DNA from: Coemansia sp. RSA 1804
Lineage: Eukaryota; Kickxellomycota; Kickxellomycetes; Kickxellales; Kickxellaceae
Direction of reading: 5' to 3'
DNA: 15,642 nucleotides
NCBI GenBank assembly: GCA_027578815.1
Contig: JANBTH010000516.1
Location: forward strand, 1 to 15,642
The notes below the pieces were generated by a model that saw nothing but the letters and a program-made list of their open reading frames with translations, did no database searches and was not told the DNA's origin. Position numbers and translations under genes: made by a program. How positions within the stretch are numbered: position 1 is the first letter of the stretch; every line of letters starts with the position of its first letter. Shown piece after piece: positions 15,392-15,642 of this stretch.

Positions 15392-15642
15392 ATGTCCCGC
15401 GCGCCCGCACAGCCAGTTGGCGACCGTGCTCGCTTCCCGCAACCGTCAGCATCGTCGCGGTCGTCTGGGCTGCATGGGAGCAACGGCGATCTTTTTACGC
15501 CCGCGAGACCAAATACAGTCGTGTCATCGCCATTCCGCACAGTACTGCGACGCACCGCCCGCGTTGACCCAGAGCCTAGCGTCAATCCGTTTACGCCAAG
15601 GCCAGACAGAGCAGCATCTCCTGTCAGCTCCAGACCCATTGC
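15392..15642 (+). CDS. Uncharacterised Pro/Ser/Arg-rich protein, N-terminal part only (runs off the right edge)
   Basis: ATG at 15392 opens a frame of 83 full codons that continues past the window edge. Codons end mostly in C or G, like the other genes here, and TATA boxes sit about 95 nt upstream. The visible part is basic and disordered, rich in Pro, Ser and Arg, with repeated Ser-Pro and Thr-Pro sites (LFTPARP, SSPFR, NPFTPRP, ASPVS) that could be kinase targets. The segments LFTPARP and NPFTPRP look like an imperfect internal repeat. No domain is visible, so function cannot be assigned; such tails often precede folded or membrane domains. Frames on the opposite strand here look like shadows. 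Confidence 0.6.
   Translation, partial: MSRAPAQPVGDRARFPQPSASSRSSGLHGSNGDLFTPARPNTVVSSPFRTVLRRTARVDPEPSVNPFTPRPDRAASPVSSRPI

Overview
The window is nuclear DNA from a fungus. Evidence: a mitochondrial ribosomal protein with a presequence, two carnitine O-acetyltransferases of the fungal CAT2 kind, two secreted tyrosinase-type enzymes with signal peptides, TATA boxes with pyrimidine-rich leaders, AATAAA-type 3' signals, and large, almost intron-free genes with C/G-ending codons in AT-richer spacers. The intron-poor layout and paired tyrosinases would fit an early-diverging lineage such as Kickxellomycotina, but that placement is a guess.

Layout, left to right. Bases 1-1285 (minus strand) hold the first 428 codons of an uncharacterised acidic, disordered protein that runs off the left edge. 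A divergent spacer separates it from the uL5m gene (2104-2910, plus). After a 1.2 kb spacer come two head-to-tail carnitine acetyltransferase paralogues. The first (4114-6066) has a mitochondrial presequence, a second in-frame ATG just after it, and a C-terminal Pro-Lys-Leu that may be a peroxisomal signal. The second (7403-9205) has no C-terminal peroxisomal signal. It seems to own a separate upstream exon (6813-6869) coding a mitochondrial presequence, joined through a 461-nt intron that ends in a tandem CAG/TAG acceptor. A 1.7 kb spacer then leads to two tandem secreted type-3 copper oxidases (10936-12210 and 13605-14777), separated by 1.4 kb containing a 7-bp minisatellite. At the right edge (15392-15642) a Pro/Ser/Arg-rich protein begins and is cut off.

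Function. The acetyltransferase pair would shuttle acetyl units as acetylcarnitine between peroxisome, mitochondrion and cytosol, as needed for growth on fatty acids, acetate or ethanol. Isoform choice by start codon, promoter or splice site could set the compartment. The copper oxidases probably oxidise phenols or catechols outside the cell or in the wall. Both have Gly, not Asn, just after the first CuB histidine, which suggests diphenolase more than monophenolase activity. All five complete genes lie on the plus strand, but spacers of 0.6-1.7 kb and individual TATA-like boxes indicate separate transcription units.
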